Below are positions 61,006 to 64,000 of a DNA stretch of 64,000 bases, piece by piece. The translations under genes were made by a program, and so were the position numbers. This DNA comes from Gottfriedia acidiceleris (GTDB taxonomy: Bacteria > Bacillota > Bacilli > Bacillales > Bacillaceae_G), in contig NZ_CP096034.1 of NCBI RefSeq assembly GCF_023115465.1, forward strand, positions 2,480,001-2,544,000. Direction: 5' to 3'. The notes below the pieces were generated by a model. That model saw only the letters and a list, made by a program, of their open reading frames with translations. It was not told the DNA's origin and made no database searches. The number at the start of each line of letters is the position of its first letter. Position 1 is the stretch's first letter.

Positions 61006-61455
61006 ATGGCAGCAGAATTTGAAGATTTCAAAGCATTAAAAGAAGAAATTCAAGGGGTGCTTGCAGCAGCTAATCAAGATGGTTCAATCCATTTTAATTT
61101 TTTCAACATTGAAATTAAAGAGAATCGAATCCAGGTCGAACAAAGAGCAGAAGGCGGAGGACAAATTAATCGAAATGTTGGAATGAACGCAAATCAAGGT
61201 GGACAAAATGCTAGAGACAATAGCCAAACGTCAAATGATCGTTCACAATTTGCAGATGGAAATGGTAGAAGCGGTATTGCTGGAAGAGATAATGATGAAT
61301 TAGGCGGACAACAAGGAATTAAAATTAGAGACAGCAAAATCAAAAAAAGCAAAATCAGAACAGATTCCGAACACAACGAAGGCGCTGGAACTGAAGAAGC
61401 AAACGGCGAACAATTTCAATTACCAAGATTAAATAGACTTAATCGAACTGAATAA
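61006..61455 (+). CDS. hypothetical Asn/Gly/Gln-rich protein
   Basis: 149 residues. The N-terminal 50 residues look folded (MAAEFEDFKALKEEIQGVL, HFNFFNIEIKENRIQVEQ), while the rest is low complexity, rich in Asn, Gly, Gln, Asp and Arg (AEGGGQINRNVG...), with a short KIRDSKIKKSKIRTDS stretch. No signal peptide or membrane segment. GAAAGGAG lies about 11 bases before the ATG. I do not recognise the family; a sporulation-related or surface-type disordered protein is possible but not shown. Confidence 0.55.
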   Translation: MAAEFEDFKALKEEIQGVLAAANQDGSIHFNFFNIEIKENRIQVEQRAEGGGQINRNVGMNANQGGQNARDNSQTSNDRSQFADGNGRSGIAGRDNDELGGQQGIKIRDSKIKKSKIRTDSEHNEGAGTEEANGEQFQLPRLNRLNRTE

Positions 61456-61634
61456 GTAACTTCCCCACTTACAGACTTATATTTTTAAAGTTTGGACAAG
61501 CTATACTAAGATTTAAATAGAAGAACCTCATCATGATTGAGAATGTTGATATTTTAAATCTATTTGCAATTTTATGTTCACTCTCTTTCTTTTGACTTCA
61601 ATTACTTTCATTGACGAAAAATGAGTAGATCTAA

Positions 61635-61668
61635 TAAAAAACCCACGAGGAAAATTCCTAGTGGGTTT
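61635..61668 (-). terminator. terminator of the DUF3892 gene
   Basis: AAACCCACTAGGAA pairs with TTCCTCGTGGGTTT on the minus strand (one mismatch), followed by TTTTATT. It lies about 30 nt after the stop. Confidence 0.8.
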
Positions 61669-61695
61669 ACTTCATTTTTTATATGCTTTTTAGTC

Positions 61696-62007
61696 TTAAA
61701 ATTCAGGCAAATTACTTAAATTATTCTCTGCTATACCATCCGGTTCACTTCTGAGGATGTCACGACCATACTTATGGATTACATCTACATGTGCTAAATT
61801 CCCACTTTTTGCTTCCTGCAAAGCTTGAAGATAATCTAGATCACGATTAAAACTTGTTCTGAAACCAATTAAATCACCATCTTCATTTTTACGAACAGCA
61901 ACAATATGTTCCTTGTCCTGATTTACTGATTCCTCTACCATCATTTGTTCGTCATCACTTTGATTTCTATACATTTCATATGCTTCTTCAAATCGATCTT
62001 GAGTCAC
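61696..62007 (-). CDS. DUF3892 domain protein
   Basis: 103 residues with the DUF3892 core (about 34-95: HIVAVRKNEDGDLIGFRTSFNRDLDYLQALQEAKSGNLAHVDVIH, here shortened). The N-terminal 30 residues are acidic. The family is common in Bacillaceae and has no known function. GTG start behind AAAGGAGG at eight bases, a strong site. Monocistronic with a good terminator. Confidence 0.8.
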   Translation of the reverse strand: MTQDRFEEAYEMYRNQSDDEQMMVEESVNQDKEHIVAVRKNEDGDLIGFRTSFNRDLDYLQALQEAKSGNLAHVDVIHKYGRDILRSEPDGIAENNLSNLPEF

Positions 62008-62089
62008 TTTTGCATCCTCCTTTTATCATTAGTTTTGCCATTGATGGAGGATGTAAAACTTATCTATCAAAATGTTAGTTCAGTTATTC

Positions 62090-62148
62090 ATACAAATGAA
62101 ACAAAGGATGATCGTGTAATGATCATCCTCCTTTTGTGGTTGAGCTAA
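62090..62148 (+). other. inverted repeat GGATGATC / GATCATCC
   Basis: AAAGGATGATC pairs with GATCATCCTCCTTTT across a short loop (about 62103-62136) in the intergenic stretch right of the DUF3892 gene. It looks terminator-like for the plus strand although no rightward gene is evident. I see no ribosome-bound frame of note. Confidence 0.3.
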
Positions 62149-62235
62149 TCCATACGTAAGATCAACAAAATGATAAAGTTTAACAAGGAGAGTTGTTAAT
62201 TGAATTGAACGATCAATAAAGACTAAAAACCCTCT

Positions 62236-62940
62236 TTACAGTTTTACCAAATTACCAAATAAAAGTAATTTTATCTCGACCAATGATTTAATACTATCTA
62301 TTCTGTGATTATGTTCAATTTCATCATAAGACCATGAATCTCTAATAATATGAATTGCTTTCATCCCTGCATCTAAAGCAGGTACAATGTCACTTCTAAG
62401 AGAGTTCCCAATCATAACTGGATTCGTTAATTTTTCATTTAACTCAACATAGGTATTTATATCTTTTTTACTTGTAATAAATACGTTATCAAAATGATGC
62501 AATAATCCAGTATCCATTACTCGCTTTGTTTGTACGTCTTTTTCACCTAAAGTCAATATAGTCATACTTGCTACATCTTTGTGATTTGATAATTCTTCTA
62601 TAATAAACGTGTCATTTTGCAGTGGAATATTTACTTTAAATATCGTTTTTGCTAATGAGAGTAATTGATCATTGACAATACTTGATATCTCTATATTAAA
62701 TCGTGTTGCCAATAAATCTAAAGTTGATTCCCATGCATAAGGATATCGCGCTTTAGTGAAACCCATTTCTTTTATTAGTTCTAGATCAATTTTGTTAAAA
62801 ACTTCTTTAATGTCATTTATTATTACTTTTTCATCTAGCGCTTGATGTACTAAATTCGAACATAAATCTATATTATGCCCAAATGCGGCTTGGGTTTGAA
62901 TTAATGTATCGTCTAAATCAAAAACTAAATCATATTTCAT
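62236..62940 (-). CDS. HAD superfamily hydrolase
   Basis: 234 residues. Motif I FDLDDTL near residues 7-13 supplies the nucleophile Asp; a helical cap follows (about 20-110), motif II is TILTLG near 133, motif III Lys and motif IV GNSLRSDIVPALDAGM near 177-192. Cytosolic phosphatase or phosphonatase-like; substrate unknown. The ribosome binding site is weak (GTGAG about 12 nt before ATG). Monocistronic as far as seen. Confidence 0.88.
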   Translation of the reverse strand: MKYDLVFDLDDTLIQTQAAFGHNIDLCSNLVHQALDEKVIINDIKEVFNKIDLELIKEMGFTKARYPYAWESTLDLLATRFNIEISSIVNDQLLSLAKTIFKVNIPLQNDTFIIEELSNHKDVASMTILTLGEKDVQTKRVMDTGLLHHFDNVFITSKKDINTYVELNEKLTNPVMIGNSLRSDIVPALDAGMKAIHIIRDSWSYDEIEHNHRIDSIKSLVEIKLLLFGNLVKL

Positions 62941-63224
62941 AATTAATTTATCTCACTTTCCAACTGAAGCATATAGTTATTAATATTCACAAACGCCTAT
63001 TATTCGGCTTTACTAATTATATATGCTAATTTGCTAAGTGTCCTTAATTTATTGATAAAATAATATAAAACTGATTTTTTATCTTTGTTTCAAATAACTC
63101 AATTTGTTATGTACGTTTGTTTAATATATATCCCTTAATCTTCCGTCATCATAAAAACATTGATTAAAACTTCTTCAATATTATTAATCATCTAGTACCT
63201 TCCTCGTAGTTGCATAAGAATAAC

Positions 63225-63809
63225 TTAATTATGAATTTTTTTATCGTAAGTTTCTGCAACAAACTCATAATCTAAATCATCTTTTTTTATAAATATTGTT
63301 TTTAAGGGATATCTAGTTTTTGCACAAACAATATCAACTTCTACAAGATTAAACCCCACATTATAAGCATCATTTACGTCAATTCCACCTGTAAGAAAAT
63401 ATACTCCATCTCCAAATGATTTGAATATAAGTACCTTTTCACCCAAGTTATTCTTGTCCATATCAACCCATACATCAGTTACTAGCCCTTTAAAAGTAGT
63501 GTATTTTGGAACACACTCAATATGATTTATCCCTTTATAGCTACTTAATGAATACATATAGATATGAGTTTCATTATGATTTACCTCAATTCCATATTTA
63601 AAAGCAAATGTCTTATAAACCATCTCATAAAATAATGGCATTATAATATCGTCCCATGCATTATATGCAAAAGCATGAATTGGAATTAAATGTGGGTATA
63701 AACTAACTATTGCATTTTGGAAGTTTAATAAAATTGTTGAATCCGAAATTTCTTGTAATTCATCATCTATTTCATGATTGTTAGTTTTAATCTTTCTTTT
63801 ATCAATCAC
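63225..63809 (-). CDS. hypothetical protein of 194 residues
   Basis: Soluble protein with a basic start (VIDKRKIKTNNHEIDDE), a helical middle (ILLNFQNAIVSLYPHLIPIHAFAYNAWDDIIMPLFYEMVYKTF) and strand-rich C-terminal half (GLVTDVWVDMDKNNLGEKVLIFKSFGDGVYFL). AAAGGAG sets a GTG start eight bases away; a longer frame to 63836 would contain that site and is rejected. No family recognised. It may form a small unit with a short frame downstream at 63135-63191. Confidence 0.65.
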   Translation of the reverse strand: MIDKRKIKTNNHEIDDELQEISDSTILLNFQNAIVSLYPHLIPIHAFAYNAWDDIIMPLFYEMVYKTFAFKYGIEVNHNETHIYMYSLSSYKGINHIECVPKYTTFKGLVTDVWVDMDKNNLGEKVLIFKSFGDGVYFLTGGIDVNDAYNVGFNLVEVDIVCAKTRYPLKTIFIKKDDLDYEFVAETYDKKIHN

Positions 63810-63897
63810 AAGATTCACTCCTTTATTAGATATCATTTACAATTCTATCAATTATATTACTTTTCCTAATTCAACTAAACTGGCATTTAGCTTCATA

Positions 63898-63928
63898 AGA
63901 AAAACGATCCTTCGTTATTGAAGAATCG
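63898..63928 (-). terminator. terminator of a gene beyond the right edge
   Basis: CGATTCTTC pairs with GAAGGATCG (one mismatch) on the minus strand across AATAAC, followed by TTTTTC. It faces left and belongs to a transcript entering from the right. Confidence 0.75.
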
Positions 63929-63966
63929 CATTAGTTAGTTAGTTGAATAAGAAAAATTAATTTTTT

Positions 63967-64000
63967 TTATTCCATTAAACATAATAGAGCATCACTTTCC
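63967..64000 (-). CDS. possible C-terminal end of a leftward gene
   Basis: The last 34 bases read leftward as E-S-D-A-L-L-C-L-M-E followed by TAA, and a leftward terminator lies about 40 nt beyond. This fits the final codons of a gene running in from the right, but is too short for identification. Confidence 0.35.
   Translation of the reverse strand, partial: ESDALLCLME

Overview
The window is low-GC Gram-positive DNA with AGGAGG-type ribosome binding sites, many TTG/GTG starts, and genes typical of spore-forming Bacillaceae: a spore-coat transglutaminase (tgl), a sporulenol/squalene-hopene cyclase (sqhC), a SAM-I riboswitch before a YitJ-type gene, and a hom-thrC-thrB operon. I cannot name the species. 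No rRNA, tRNA, CRISPR array, complete transposon or prophage was seen.

Layout. 1-3.3 kb: a leftward operon of a BcrC-like undecaprenyl-diphosphatase, an OmpR-type regulator, its histidine kinase and a DedA protein (cut by the window edge), a probable lipid-carrier recycling and envelope-stress unit. 3.3-7.3 kb: beta-lactamase-fold hydrolase, TRIC-type channel, FMN reductase behind an operator-like palindrome, EamA exporter. 7.3-9.2 kb: small accessory patch with a candidate type I toxin and antisense RNA, a plasmid-type MerR-like protein and a tiny membrane protein. 9.2-18.5 kb: a 1056-residue UvrA-like ATPase with an extra C-terminal zinc module, a secreted YngK-like glycosidase, RecQ, a UPF0178 protein and an RluF-type pseudouridine synthase. 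18.5-22.1 kb: pyroglutamate salvage (pcp-pxpB-pxpA-pxpC) plus an ankyrin protein. 22.3-26.6 kb: LacI regulator, then a decay zone holding remnants of a glucoamylase-family gene, a gene fragment of unknown identity, a metallo-beta-lactamase-fold gene and an unrecognised gene, with tgl between them.

26.8-32.4 kb: an AraC regulator and five enzymes (two Gfo/Idh/MocA oxidoreductases, two TIM-barrel sugar isomerase/epimerases, one ThuA-like protein), probably for catabolism of a keto-sugar or glycoside, with no transporter. 32.5-38.2 kb: a nonsense-interrupted DUF1992 gene, an unrecognised protein made of two tandem copies of one domain, a 30-residue acidic protein, GyrI-like and DinB proteins, and a lipoprotein with two Opp-type permeases that lack ATPase and binding-protein genes. 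38.4-46.4 kb: two M3 oligoendopeptidases around a nitroreductase and a heterodimeric ABC exporter. 47-48.7 kb: a LysM-3D cell-wall protein, small genes and a regular array of about fifteen TTGCA-type motifs every 20-21 bp.

48.7-58.5 kb is amino-acid biosynthesis, all leftward: SAM riboswitch-yitJ-metH, then metA behind a terminator-like hairpin, then hom-thrC-thrB. Homoserine made by Hom feeds both MetA and ThrB, so the block holds most of the aspartate-to-threonine and homocysteine-to-methionine steps. 58.6-64 kb: sqhC with an overlapping small membrane protein gene, an Asn/Gly-rich protein, a DUF3892 protein, a HAD hydrolase and an unknown protein. The items most worth following are the type I toxin locus (7.3-7.7 kb), the 21-bp phased repeat (48.3-48.6 kb), the lipid-carrier/two-component operon (0-3.2 kb) and the three-module UvrA-like protein.
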